Source of the DNA: Myxococcales bacterium
GTDB taxonomy: Bacteria > Myxococcota_A > Polyangia > Polyangiales > Polyangiaceae
Direction of reading: 5' to 3'
Length of the DNA: 64,000 nt
Assembly: GCA_004193285.1 (NCBI GenBank)
Contig: SECP01000026.1
Coordinates: 1-64,000 of the forward strand
Shown: in pieces, positions 41,408 through 49,547 of the stretch
Numbering within the stretch: the stretch's first letter is position 1
Layout: the number at the start of each line of letters is the position of its first letter
Program-made: the position numbers and the translations under genes
Notes under the pieces: model-generated
What the model saw: the letters and a program-made list of their open reading frames with translations, nothing else
What the model was told of the DNA's origin: nothing
The model's database searches: none

Positions 41408-41608
41408 TCACCGCACCGTGTAGGCGATGCGTCGCTGCTCTCGGTCCCAAACATGGGAGCCCGAGGGCGGCGACCCGGCGGCTGCGAGCGCCTTGGTGAT
41501 GGTGCGGCCCTCGCCGAGGATGAGCTCACCGAGCTCTGGGTCCGGCAGGAGCTTGCCCTTGCGCGCATCATTGGGGTCGTAAACGACGTAGCGGTCGCTC
41601 ACTGCCAT
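41408..41608 (-). CDS. Small conserved-looking protein coupled to ABC permease
   Basis: The 66-residue soluble protein begins MAVSDRYVVYDPNDARKG and has a balanced, non-repetitive composition (GELILGEGRTITKALAAAG, then VWDREQRRIAYTVR). Its ATG lies within the last ten bases of the permease gene, which suggests translational coupling and argues that it is real. No family is recognised. It could be a small accessory of the exporter or an unrelated passenger. I cannot assign a function. Confidence 0.6.
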   Translation of the reverse strand: MAVSDRYVVYDPNDARKGKLLPDPELGELILGEGRTITKALAAAGSPPSGSHVWDREQRRIAYTVR

Positions 41609-42651
41609 TTGAAGATCCGGAGCGCCACCGCGAAGCCGATGATGGACCACAGCACGAGCACCACCAGCTCGAACCCGATCCCGGTCAGCCCCGCGCCCTC
41701 GTTGTAGATTCGGCGCAGCGAGTCGTTCGCGGCGGTCAGGGGCAAGAAGCGGATGGGAAGCTGCAGCCATTCCGGGAAGCGTTCGTAAGAGAAGAACGAG
41801 CCCGAGAGCAGCCACATCGGCAGCTGCACGAAGTTCATCCACCCTCCCGCGACCTCGGTGCTGGTGAGCCGCGCGCCGATCAAGAAGCCGATCGCCGCGA
41901 ATGCCGACGCGCCCACGACCGACGCCACGAGCAGGGCCGGGATGCTGCCCTGAATCTGCGTGCCGAACACCAGCCGCCCAAAGCCGATGAGCACGGCCAG
42001 CTCCATCACCAGAAAGAGCGAGCGGGAGAAGAAGTAGGAGAGCAAGAAGTGACTGCGCCTCATCGGCGTCACTGCGTAGCGCCGCAGCAGCTTGCGTTTG
42101 CGCGCCAGCACCAGGTTGAAGCCGATGCCCCACATGCTGCTACCCATCAGGTTCAACCCGATGAGACCCGGCAAGAGAAAGTCCACGTAGCGTGAGCCCT
42201 TCTTTTGCACCGGCTGGTCCTCGAAGCGTGAGCCTGCTTCGCGGCGCCCGGCCGCGCGCTCCAAGACATCCTCCGCCACCGCTCGCGCGAGCTGGCTGCG
42301 CTCCTGCGCACGGTCCAGCTTGAACACCAGCGGGCGCGCCGGATCCGGCTGATCCACCACGAGGTCCACCTTGGTGCGCGCGAGTGAGCGCTCGGCCTCG
42401 GCGCGCGGCAGCCGCGTGACGCGCAAACGGGGCGTCTTCTGCAGCGCTTCTACCGTGGTCGCCGGCACGGAGTCGGTCACGGCTACGTGGGGCGGCTCCG
42501 GCGCTTTGGAGCGGAACGCGAGCCCGAGGCCGATCGCCATCAACAGGGGGAAACCGAAGACCCAAAAGACGTAACCTGGCTCGCGCAAGAACTCGCGGAT
42601 GCGTGCCTTGATGAGCTCCTCGAGCGGGTTAGGGGAGTCCGGGCTGCTCAC
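41599..42651 (-). CDS. ABC-2 type transporter permease
   Basis: The 350-residue permease starts at GTG. One N-terminal membrane helix (YVFWVFGFPLLMAIGLGLAF) is followed by a periplasmic domain of about 130 residues, then five more helices; this is the Yhgf/YbhS/R-type ABC-2 layout for efflux of lipophilic substrates, drugs or lipids. The loop RRYAVTPMRRSHFLLSYFFSRS resembles the ABC-2 coupling region. It overlaps the ATPase stop by GTGA and the downstream 66-residue gene by 10 bases. Probably a homodimer with the cognate ATPase dimer. Confidence 0.9.
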   Translation of the reverse strand: MSSPDSPNPLEELIKARIREFLREPGYVFWVFGFPLLMAIGLGLAFRSKAPEPPHVAVTDSVPATTVEALQKTPRLRVTRLPRAEAERSLARTKVDLVVDQPDPARPLVFKLDRAQERSQLARAVAEDVLERAAGRREAGSRFEDQPVQKKGSRYVDFLLPGLIGLNLMGSSMWGIGFNLVLARKRKLLRRYAVTPMRRSHFLLSYFFSRSLFLVMELAVLIGFGRLVFGTQIQGSIPALLVASVVGASAFAAIGFLIGARLTSTEVAGGWMNFVQLPMWLLSGSFFSYERFPEWLQLPIRFLPLTAANDSLRRIYNEGAGLTGIGFELVVLVLWSIIGFAVALRIFKWQ

Positions 42652-43592
42652 GCGGCCTCCTGGGCGTCCGGGTTTTTCAAAGCTCGACCGGTGAGGTGGA
42701 GGAAGACGTCGTCCAGCGTCGCTTGGTGGGTGCTGAGGCCGATGGGAATGACCTGCTGACGCTCCAGCTCCGCCAGCACGCTCGTGAGCGCGGCCAAGCT
42801 CCGATCGATGCGCAGCCGGTAACCCTCACCGCGCCGCTCCACGCTCTCTACGGCGGGCAGGGCGGACAGAGCGGCTTCGTCCGGCGCTTGCTTGGTCTCG
42901 AACTCCACGAACTGCACCAGACCCAGGCCGTCCACCAAAGAGCGCGGCGTATCCACCGCGATGATCTTTCCGCGGTCCATGATCGCGATGCGGTCACACA
43001 GCGCCGCGGCCTCTTCCATGTAGTGAGTCGTGATGAGCACGCTGCGGCCGCGCCGCTGGAAACCTTGCACGATGGCCCACAGCTGCTGGCGAGCGCGCGG
43101 ATCCAGCCCGGTGGTGGGCTCGTCCAAAAACAGCAGCTCGGGGTCCCCCGCGAGCGCAGTACCGAGCGCCACGCGCTGCTTCTGCCCGCCGGAGAGCTTG
43201 TGGTACTGCTGCTTGCGCTCGGCCTGCAGGTCCAGGTCTTTGATCAAGTCCTCCACGGCGCGGCCCTGCCGGTAAAATGAGCGAAAGAGCCGCAACACCT
43301 CCTCGACCATGAGCTTGTCCGCGAGCTGCGTGTCTTGCAGCTGCACTCCGAGCCGCTCCTGCAGCTCCTGGTCGCGCCCGCTGCGCCAGGGGATGCCGAA
43401 CAGCTCCGCCTTGCCCGAGTCTGGCTTGGTCAAGCCTTCCAGCATCTCGACGGTCGTGGTTTTGCCCGCGCCGTTGGGACCGAGCAAGCCGAAGCACTCT
43501 CCGACCTCCACCGTGAGCTCGATTCCCGCAACCGCGAGCTTGTCGCCGTACGTTTTGACCAACGACTCACAGCGGATGGCGGGGGCAGTCAT
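42648..43592 (-). CDS. ABC-2 exporter ATP-binding protein
   Basis: The 314-residue ATPase has Walker A GPNGAGKTTT, the signature LSGGQKQRV, Walker B LLFLDEPTTGLDPRARQQL and switch His in LITTHYMEEA, followed by the C-terminal domain common in CcmA/NodI/DrrA-type exporters. It drives the permease encoded next (GTGA overlap). ATG 43592 gives a standard N-terminus (MTAPAIRCESLVKTYG); a GTG at 43619 would add nine residues. The gene is divergent from pspA, leaving 181 bases for both promoters, which may link export with membrane stress. Confidence 0.94.
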   Translation of the reverse strand: MTAPAIRCESLVKTYGDKLAVAGIELTVEVGECFGLLGPNGAGKTTTVEMLEGLTKPDSGKAELFGIPWRSGRDQELQERLGVQLQDTQLADKLMVEEVLRLFRSFYRQGRAVEDLIKDLDLQAERKQQYHKLSGGQKQRVALGTALAGDPELLFLDEPTTGLDPRARQQLWAIVQGFQRRGRSVLITTHYMEEAAALCDRIAIMDRGKIIAVDTPRSLVDGLGLVQFVEFETKQAPDEAALSALPAVESVERRGEGYRLRIDRSLAALTSVLAELERQQVIPIGLSTHQATLDDVFLHLTGRALKNPDAQEAA

Positions 43593-43773
43593 GGGCGCGC
43601 GCAGCGTAGCAGGCGTCACCTACTGGGGTACACGAGGTTCCGGCTCCGACAACGGCGCCGAAGCCGCCGCTCTCCAGGGGGCGAGTCAGCGCGCGCCCGC
43701 GACAAACGGCTGGAAATGCGGCTGCGTGCGAACAAAACTACAGCCGCTAGAATCGCCGTGGCACATTTCGGCC

Positions 43774-44502
43774 ATGGGCATTTTCGACCGCATGGGTAAG
43801 GTCATCTCCGCCAACTTCAACGGGCTGGTAGACGGCCTGCAAGACCCGCGAAAATCCGTCGAGCAAACGCTTCTGGAAATGCAGGAGCAGATCCGGGCCG
43901 CGCGTCGCGAGGTGGTGAGCGCGGTGGCAGCCGAGAAGCAGCTGCGCGGCAAGCTGGACGACCTGGACAAGGAAGCTCAGAAGTGGGCGAGCCGCGCCGA
44001 GCTCGCCGTCAAGAGCGGAGACGACGAGCTTGCGCGCGACGCGCTGCTACAGAAGAAGCGCGTCACGGGCGAGCGCGATCGCATCGAGGCCCTTCGGGGC
44101 GAGCAGCGCGCGGCCGCGCACGAGATGAAGGCGGAGCTCGAGCGCATGGAGCAAAAGGCGACGGAGCTGGAGCACCGCAAGGGCACGCTCGTCGCGCAGG
44201 CCGCGCAGGCGAAGGCTGGCGGCAGCGCGGACGGCGCTGGTCAAAAGCGCGTCGGCGGCACCGCTTTCGCGGAGTTTCGCCGGATGGAGGATCAAATCGA
44301 GGCGGTGGAGACGACCGTGCAGGCGCAGCGCGAGCTGGACGGCTTGCTGAACGAAAAGGGCCCGAGCGGCATGACGCGCGACGAGGTCGAAGCCAAGTTC
44401 AGGCAGCTCGAAGCTGGCGTCGGCCCCGGCGCGGAGAACCTGAAGCGCAGCGAGGTGGACGACGAGCTGCAGGCGATCAAGCGCCGCGTGCGCGTGGAGT
44501 GA
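43774..44502 (+). CDS. pspA: PspA/IM30-family protein
   Basis: The 242-residue protein belongs to the PspA/IM30 (ESCRT-III-like) family: N-terminal amphipathic helix MGIFDRMGKVISANFNGL, DPRKSVEQTLLEMQEQI, then long helices rich in Ala, Glu, Lys and Arg with KWASRAELAVKSGDDELARDAL. It should bind inner membrane and oppose proton leakage under envelope stress. No pspF/pspBC genes are adjacent, and no good sigma-54 promoter is seen (a TGGCAC just before the ATG lacks the GC box). The frame runs open upstream, but ATG 43774 gives the exact family N-terminus. It is convergent with the SctU-like gene, 3 bases apart. Confidence 0.93.
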   Translation: MGIFDRMGKVISANFNGLVDGLQDPRKSVEQTLLEMQEQIRAARREVVSAVAAEKQLRGKLDDLDKEAQKWASRAELAVKSGDDELARDALLQKKRVTGERDRIEALRGEQRAAAHEMKAELERMEQKATELEHRKGTLVAQAAQAKAGGSADGAGQKRVGGTAFAEFRRMEDQIEAVETTVQAQRELDGLLNEKGPSGMTRDEVEAKFRQLEAGVGPGAENLKRSEVDDELQAIKRRVRVE

Positions 44503-44505
44503 GGG

Positions 44506-45516
44506 TCACTCCGGCTTCTCCAGCAGCTCGCGCAGGACCTCCGCGACGGCCTCGTAGAGCGCCTCCGGGATTTGCTCTCCTAACGCCAGCTCTCGCAGGG
44601 CGTGGGCAATGGGTACGTCGCGCACGACGGGGACGTTGTAGTGATGCGCGGCTTCGATCAGGCGCTGCGCTAGCTCGCCCTCGCCGTGGGCGATGACCGT
44701 CGGCGCAGAGTCCTCGTCCGCCTCGTAGCGGAGCGCGGTCGCTAGATGGGTGGGGTTCACGATGAGGACCTTGGCGTCTTTCACGGCCATGACCATCGAG
44801 CCGGCCAAGGCTTCTTGATGAGCGCGGCGGCGCGCGGCTTTCACCTCCGGGTCGCCCTCGGACTCGCGATGTTCGCGCCGCACCTCGTCTTTCGTCATTC
44901 GGTGGCGCGAAAGCCACGCTCGTCGTACGAAAAAGTAGTCCACCGCCCCGAGCACCAAACCGATGAGCGCGGCGCCCCACAGCAGCCTCCGTGCGAGCAG
45001 CCAGGCGGTGGTCGCGACCGCCTCGCCGCGACCGAGGGTGCCTGCCACGTCCGCCATGTGGTCGCGCAGCGCCGCGTAGGCAAGCCAGCCAACCGCAAGG
45101 GCGGCCGCGAACGAGCGCACGAGGGACAGCGCGCGCTCCGCCGAAAAGAGCCCTTTAAGACCGTTTACCGGGTCCACTCGCGAAAAGTCCGGTGCGAAGC
45201 GGGAAGCAGTGAACGCGCCGCCGGTTTGAACGAAGCCCAAAATGGCAGACACGGAGGCGGCCGCGCCGAGCACCGGCGCGCTCAGCGCGAGCCACAGCCA
45301 CGCCGCGCCGGAGGCATCCGCCTCCCCGAGCTCCATCGCGCGGCGCAGGGCCGCCCCGGACGTGACCGTGAGCGCGACGAGCATGGCCGGTAGCAGCGAG
45401 ACCACGAGCAAGAAGCCGACCGCTTGCCCGAGCGAGGCCGAGAGCGCGCTGTCGCCTCTTTCACGCGCCTGCTTGAGCCGGCGTGGGGTGGGCTCTTCGG
45501 TCTTGTCCGACGACAT
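44506..45516 (-). CDS. FlhB/SctU-family type III export switch protein
   Basis: The 336-residue protein opens with the family signature MSSDKTEEPTPRRLKQARERG, has four membrane helices, then MTKDEVRREHRESEGDPEVKAARRRAHQE and the autocleavage motif NPTH in VLIVNPTHLATALRY. The C-terminal VPVVRDVPIAHALRELALGEQIPEALYEAVAEVL follows. All diagnostic features of a substrate-specificity switch (FlhB in flagella, YscU/SctU in injectisomes) are intact. No other flagellar or type III secretion gene is in the window. It starts 3 bases after the M48 peptidase gene on the same strand. Confidence 0.92.
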   Translation of the reverse strand: MSSDKTEEPTPRRLKQARERGDSALSASLGQAVGFLLVVSLLPAMLVALTVTSGAALRRAMELGEADASGAAWLWLALSAPVLGAAASVSAILGFVQTGGAFTASRFAPDFSRVDPVNGLKGLFSAERALSLVRSFAAALAVGWLAYAALRDHMADVAGTLGRGEAVATTAWLLARRLLWGAALIGLVLGAVDYFFVRRAWLSRHRMTKDEVRREHRESEGDPEVKAARRRAHQEALAGSMVMAVKDAKVLIVNPTHLATALRYEADEDSAPTVIAHGEGELAQRLIEAAHHYNVPVVRDVPIAHALRELALGEQIPEALYEAVAEVLRELLEKPE

Positions 45517-45519
45517 GGG

Positions 45520-46530
45520 CTAAAAGCCAAGTATCGGCAGGCCCACACCGCCAGTTGCGCGCCAAGTGGCCGCGGTCTGCTGAATGATGGGGGTGCGGAG
45601 CTGGGGCGGCGGGTGCGAGCGCTCGAAGCCGAACAAGATGTCGTTCGGCGTCAGCTGATCCAGCCCCGAGAAGAACTGCATCGTCAGCAGCGCTCCGCCC
45701 TCGGTCAAACGGTAGTCCGCGCGGCGCGAGCCGAGGGTGAGGGTGTTGTTGATGCCGACCATGTCCGCGGCGACCTCGTTCGGTTGATTGAACGCGGGCA
45801 CCGCGCCCGCCAAAACCGCGCCGAGCTGGGCCAAGTTGAGCGGAGAGAGCGCGGTGCACGGCAAATGACCGAGGTAGTGGTGGCCGAGCTCGTGGCCCAT
45901 CACGAACGCCAGCTGCTCGTCGAGCACCTGGTACTGGCGCGTCACCTTGCGGGCGTCGAAATCGATGCGTGGGTCGGCGAAGCCGGCCGGCACCTCCGGT
46001 AGAGGTTGCTTGGGGCGGGCGCTGCGAGCGATGACCCCGATGTATTCGCCGACCTTGTTCGTGCCCGCGAGCTCGTCGTAGGCGCGAAAGCGCGCGAGCT
46101 GCGACTGAATCTGCAGGAGGCCGTCGCTGATGGCCATGGCCGGGCTCGAGCCGCTGCAAGAAGCGAACGCGTTCACCTCGCCCGGCGTCGCGTCCACGAC
46201 GAGCGGGATGCCGTTCACTCGCGACTGTTGTTGTGCCGGCAGTGCCGCGACGAGCTCGTTGAGCACTTGCTGCGCGCGGCCGCGAAGGAAAGCAATGTCG
46301 TGATGGATGACGGGGTCGTTCGCGCTCACCGCCACCGTCGGCGCCACCGTCGCGACGGGAGCGGGGACCCCGGGCTGAGCGGTCGCCGGTTGCCCGACCG
46401 CGGTTCCTCCGGGCGCGGGCTGGCCGTAATACACGGGCTGCGAGCGTTCGCGCGCACAGCCAGAACCCAGCACCACGCAAAAGAACGAAAGCGCCACACC
46501 GAGAGCACGGTCGAACCCAGACGCAGCCAT
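45520..46530 (-). CDS. M48-family metallopeptidase lipoprotein
   Basis: The 336-residue protein has a lipoprotein signal with lipobox LGSGC (Cys about 25), a Pro/Ala/Val-rich linker and an M48-like zinc peptidase domain with HELGHHYLGH (HExxH) and a downstream NEVAADMVG, which matches the ExxxD third-ligand motif. It is probably active in the periplasm in envelope protein quality control. ATG 46530 is chosen because it begins the signal peptide; an in-frame start at 46572 lies close to the divergent gene. It ends 3 bases before the SctU-like gene, so the two are likely co-transcribed. Confidence 0.87.
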   Translation of the reverse strand: MAASGFDRALGVALSFFCVVLGSGCARERSQPVYYGQPAPGGTAVGQPATAQPGVPAPVATVAPTVAVSANDPVIHHDIAFLRGRAQQVLNELVAALPAQQQSRVNGIPLVVDATPGEVNAFASCSGSSPAMAISDGLLQIQSQLARFRAYDELAGTNKVGEYIGVIARSARPKQPLPEVPAGFADPRIDFDARKVTRQYQVLDEQLAFVMGHELGHHYLGHLPCTALSPLNLAQLGAVLAGAVPAFNQPNEVAADMVGINNTLTLGSRRADYRLTEGGALLTMQFFSGLDQLTPNDILFGFERSHPPPQLRTPIIQQTAATWRATGGVGLPILGF

Positions 46531-46592
46531 GCGCCAAACATAGCAGGTCGCTTGCCAGCGCCGGGCGATCACCCCATCTTCTGTCCCGGCCG

Positions 46593-47762
46593 ATGGAGAA
46601 CCAGTATGTCCCGCTTCGCTTTCGCAAGGTTCACGGCCGCTTCGTTCCCGGCAACGCCGTGCGCTTCCTGCGCGACGGGCGCGAGGCTTTTCCCCCCATG
46701 CTCGAGGCCATCGCTCAGGCCCGCCGGCAGGTCCTGCTCGAGATGTACTGGTTCGGGTCGGACGCGGTGGGGCGGCGTTTCACGGAGGAGCTGCTGCGCG
46801 CCCGTCAGCGCGGGGTAGAGGTCGCGGTCATTTACGACTCCGTGGGCTCGATCGGGGCGGATCAGGCCATGTTCACCGAGCTGCAAGCGGCCGGTGCGCA
46901 CGTGCTGGAGTACAACCCGGTGGCGCCGTGGCGCCGCAAGGTTCGCGTCTCCTTCTCGCGTCTGTCGCGGCGGGACCACCGTAAAATCCTCGTGGTGGAC
47001 GGCAACGTCGGCTTCACGGGGGGCATCAACCTGGCGAGCCAGTGGGCGCCGCTCGAAGAGGGCGGCGAGGGCTGGCGGGACGACATGATGCGAATCGAGG
47101 GCCGCGCGGTGAACGGCCTGTCGCACTGCTTTCACCGCGCCTGGCGGAGGCACTCGCTGCCGCGGCTCCTTCACCTTCACGCCGCCCAGCCGGTAGCGGC
47201 AAGCGGTGAGCGTCTCCTGCCGGTGCGGATCTTGGGGGAGCGCTACTTTCGCCATCGCCACGAGATCGCGCGGGACTACGTATCGCGGGTCTACGCGGCG
47301 AAAAAGAGCGTCTACATCGCGAACTCCTACTTCGTGCCGGACGGCACGGTTCGTCGCGCTCTCATGCGCGCGGCGTCACGGGGAGTGGACGTGCGCGTGA
47401 TCGTTCCCGCCCATAGCGACGTGGAGGCCGTGAAGTACGCCGGGCGCGCTCAGTACCAGCGCTTGCTGGAGGCGGGCGTGCGAATCTACGAGTGGCAAGA
47501 GGGGATGTTCCACGCCAAAACCGCGGCCATCGACTCCCAGTGGTGCACCACGGGGACGTTCAATTTCGACTACATGTCGCTGCGCAACAACCTCGAGGTG
47601 AACGCGAGCGTGCTGGACGAAGAGCTGGCGACCGAGGTCGTGGCGTCCTTCCGGGAAGACCTGAAGAGCTCTCACGAGGTGGAGCTGAAGAACGTCGTGG
47701 CGCGCAGCTTGTCGGATCGCCTGATCGAGAACACCTTCTATCGTCTACGAAAGTTCCTGTGA
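46593..47762 (+). CDS. Phospholipase D-family, cardiolipin-synthase-like
   Basis: The 389-residue protein has two HKD motifs: DHRKILVVDGNVGFTGG with NLASQW, and FHAKTAAIDSQWCTTGTFNFD. The N-terminal membrane anchors of ClsA are missing, so it resembles ClsB-like enzymes, which make cardiolipin from phosphatidylglycerol or other phospholipids. The N-terminus VRFLRDGREAFPPMLEAIAQARRQVLLEMYWFGSD is typical of the family. A cytoplasmic-membrane location is inferred. It is divergent from the M48 gene by 62 bases. Its stop overlaps the next GTG start (GTGA), coupling it to a FemAB-like acyltransferase. Confidence 0.92.
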   Translation: MENQYVPLRFRKVHGRFVPGNAVRFLRDGREAFPPMLEAIAQARRQVLLEMYWFGSDAVGRRFTEELLRARQRGVEVAVIYDSVGSIGADQAMFTELQAAGAHVLEYNPVAPWRRKVRVSFSRLSRRDHRKILVVDGNVGFTGGINLASQWAPLEEGGEGWRDDMMRIEGRAVNGLSHCFHRAWRRHSLPRLLHLHAAQPVAASGERLLPVRILGERYFRHRHEIARDYVSRVYAAKKSVYIANSYFVPDGTVRRALMRAASRGVDVRVIVPAHSDVEAVKYAGRAQYQRLLEAGVRIYEWQEGMFHAKTAAIDSQWCTTGTFNFDYMSLRNNLEVNASVLDEELATEVVASFREDLKSSHEVELKNVVARSLSDRLIENTFYRLRKFL

Positions 47763-48961
47763 CCGAACCTCCCGCCTTCGAGCTTCGCACTCACGCTTCC
47801 ATGCGTCACCTCGGGCAAGACACGTGGCAGCAGCTGCTTCCGCCGGGGCGCCCTCCGTTTCTCTCCTTCGAGTGGCTGGACGCGCTGGAGCGCACCGGCT
47901 GCGTCGGGGAGGACAAGGGCTGGCTGCCGCAGCACATCACCTTGCACGAAAACGGCGTGTGCGTGGCGGCCGCGCCCGCTTACGTCAAGACGAACAGCGA
48001 GGGCGAGTTCGTGTTCGATTACTCGTGGGCCCGGCACTCGGAGGGCGTGCTGCGGGCGCCCTATTACCCGAAGCTCGTGCTCGCCGTGCCGTTCACGCCC
48101 GCGACGGGGCCGCGCATCTTGGTGCGAGCCGATAGCGACCGCGCCCGAATCATGTCGGCTTTCGCGCGCGCCCTCCCGCAGCTATGCGCAGCGCTGCCTG
48201 TCTCGGGCGCCCACGTGCTGTTCCCCTCGGAAGGGGAGAGCGCGGAGCTGACCCAAGCCGGGTTGGCCGAGCGGCGCGGCGTTCAGTTCCATTGGACGAA
48301 CCCTGGCTACCGCGACTTCGACGACTTTCTGTCGCGGATGAACAGCAAGAAGCGCAACCAACTCAAGCGTGAACGCCGAGAGATGCACGACCGCGGGGTC
48401 GAGATCCGCGCCCTCTCCGGGCGAGAGCTCACCCCGGAGCTCGTGGATTTCGTGTTCGACTTTTACCTGAGCACGGTCGAAAAGTTTGCTTGGGGTCGCC
48501 AGTACCTGTGCCGCGAGCTATTCGAGGAAGTCGCCAAGACCATGCCCGACGAGCTTCACGTGGTGGTAGCGGAGCAGGCCGGCAAACGGCTCGGCGGTGC
48601 CTTCAATTTCTTGGGCAAAGACGCGCTGTACGGCCGCTATTGGGGCGCCACTCACGAGGTGCCATTCCTGCACTTCAACGTGTGCTTCTACTTCGGCATA
48701 GAGGAGTGCATCCGACGTGGTCTGTCGAAGTTCGAGCCGGGGGCGGGCGGAGAGCACAAGGTCGCGCGCGGCTTCGAGCCGACCGTGACCTACAGCTCCC
48801 ATTACCTCCGGCATCGCCAGCTGGACGCGGCGGTGAGGGACTTTCTCGAGCGCGAACGCGAGGCGGTGACCGAGCACGTCGCCCAGTCGCGCGCGGAGGG
48901 CGTGCTGCGCCCCTTCGAGCACGCCGAGTCTATCGACGAGCCGAGTCCGTCGACCAAGTGA
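47759..48961 (+). CDS. GNAT/FemAB-like acyltransferase (DUF482/PF04339 type)
   Basis: The 400-residue protein (GTG start) matches the pattern of the DUF482/FemAB-like family annotated as peptidoglycan biosynthesis or recognition. Landmarks are PFLSFEWLDALERTGC near the N-terminus, YYPKLVLAVPFTPATGPRIL, NSKKRNQLKRERREM in the middle, and a C-terminal GNAT-like half with GGAFNFLGKDALYGRYWGA, CFYFGIEECIRRGLSKFEPGAGGEHKVARGFEP. The true substrate is unknown. Coupling with the PLD gene suggests a role in envelope lipid or peptidoglycan modification. The last 32 bases overlap the convergent barrel gene. Confidence 0.87.
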   Translation: MTEPPAFELRTHASMRHLGQDTWQQLLPPGRPPFLSFEWLDALERTGCVGEDKGWLPQHITLHENGVCVAAAPAYVKTNSEGEFVFDYSWARHSEGVLRAPYYPKLVLAVPFTPATGPRILVRADSDRARIMSAFARALPQLCAALPVSGAHVLFPSEGESAELTQAGLAERRGVQFHWTNPGYRDFDDFLSRMNSKKRNQLKRERREMHDRGVEIRALSGRELTPELVDFVFDFYLSTVEKFAWGRQYLCRELFEEVAKTMPDELHVVVAEQAGKRLGGAFNFLGKDALYGRYWGATHEVPFLHFNVCFYFGIEECIRRGLSKFEPGAGGEHKVARGFEPTVTYSSHYLRHRQLDAAVRDFLEREREAVTEHVAQSRAEGVLRPFEHAESIDEPSPSTK

Positions 48962-49547
48962 GCAGGTGGTAACCGAGAGACGCGGTGAATAGCCAGGCGC
49001 TATCGCCTTCGTCCGCGAAGCGCCGCTCGGCGCGCAGGTCCAGCCAAGGGCCCTCGGCGCGGCCCAGCAATGGCAGACCGAAGCCTGCGCCGAGCTCGAA
49101 GCCCCGCTCGTCACCGAAGCCGCGGCCGAGAGGCTCCGCGAAGTACGCGCCCGCGCTCAGCGAGAGCGAGTCCAAGCTCAAATCCAGCAAGGCGGGGCCG
49201 CGCTCCCAATCTTGCGAGAAGCGCGGCAAAAACAGCGGCCTCACGTCCAGCCCAAGCGAGGCGACCCGCTCGGGCCTCCGCTCCGCGCCGCCGAACGCGT
49301 CGGAGTAACGGCCGTACACTCCGGCGATCCACAAGTAGTGCGCGGACAGACGCAGCGACGCCCGCGGCTCGCCGTCTTCGAGCTCCGCGCCGACGTCCGC
49401 GGCGACGGCTACCAAGCCGTCCAAGCGGCCGTACACGCCGTCAGCCCCGGGTAAGGGCGCATGCACGCGTTCCGGCGCGTCCGCACGCGCATGAGCGGCG
49501 CATAGCAGCAAGCCGAGCGTAGGGACGAGAAGGCGCAACCGCTTCAT
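48930..49547 (-). CDS. Outer-membrane barrel-like protein
   Basis: The 205-residue protein has a signal peptide (MKRLRLLVPTLGLLLCAAHARA) and a C-terminal region of amphipathic strands with aromatic residues (ASLRLSAHYLWIAGVYGRYSDAFGG, SLSLSAGAYFAEPLG, AWLFTASLGYHLLTW). It resembles a small eight-strand barrel but does not end in Phe. Function unknown. ATG 49547 overlaps the HD phosphohydrolase stop (ATGA). The longer frame upstream lies antisense inside that gene and is rejected. It overlaps the convergent acyltransferase gene by 32 bases. Confidence 0.75.
   Translation of the reverse strand: MKRLRLLVPTLGLLLCAAHARADAPERVHAPLPGADGVYGRLDGLVAVAADVGAELEDGEPRASLRLSAHYLWIAGVYGRYSDAFGGAERRPERVASLGLDVRPLFLPRFSQDWERGPALLDLSLDSLSLSAGAYFAEPLGRGFGDERGFELGAGFGLPLLGRAEGPWLDLRAERRFADEGDSAWLFTASLGYHLLTWSTDSARR

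Noticed and set aside
43759..43773. Possible sigma-54 promoter (TGGCAC) before pspA
   Set aside because: The -12 TTGC-type element is missing at the proper spacing and the site lies directly against the ATG.
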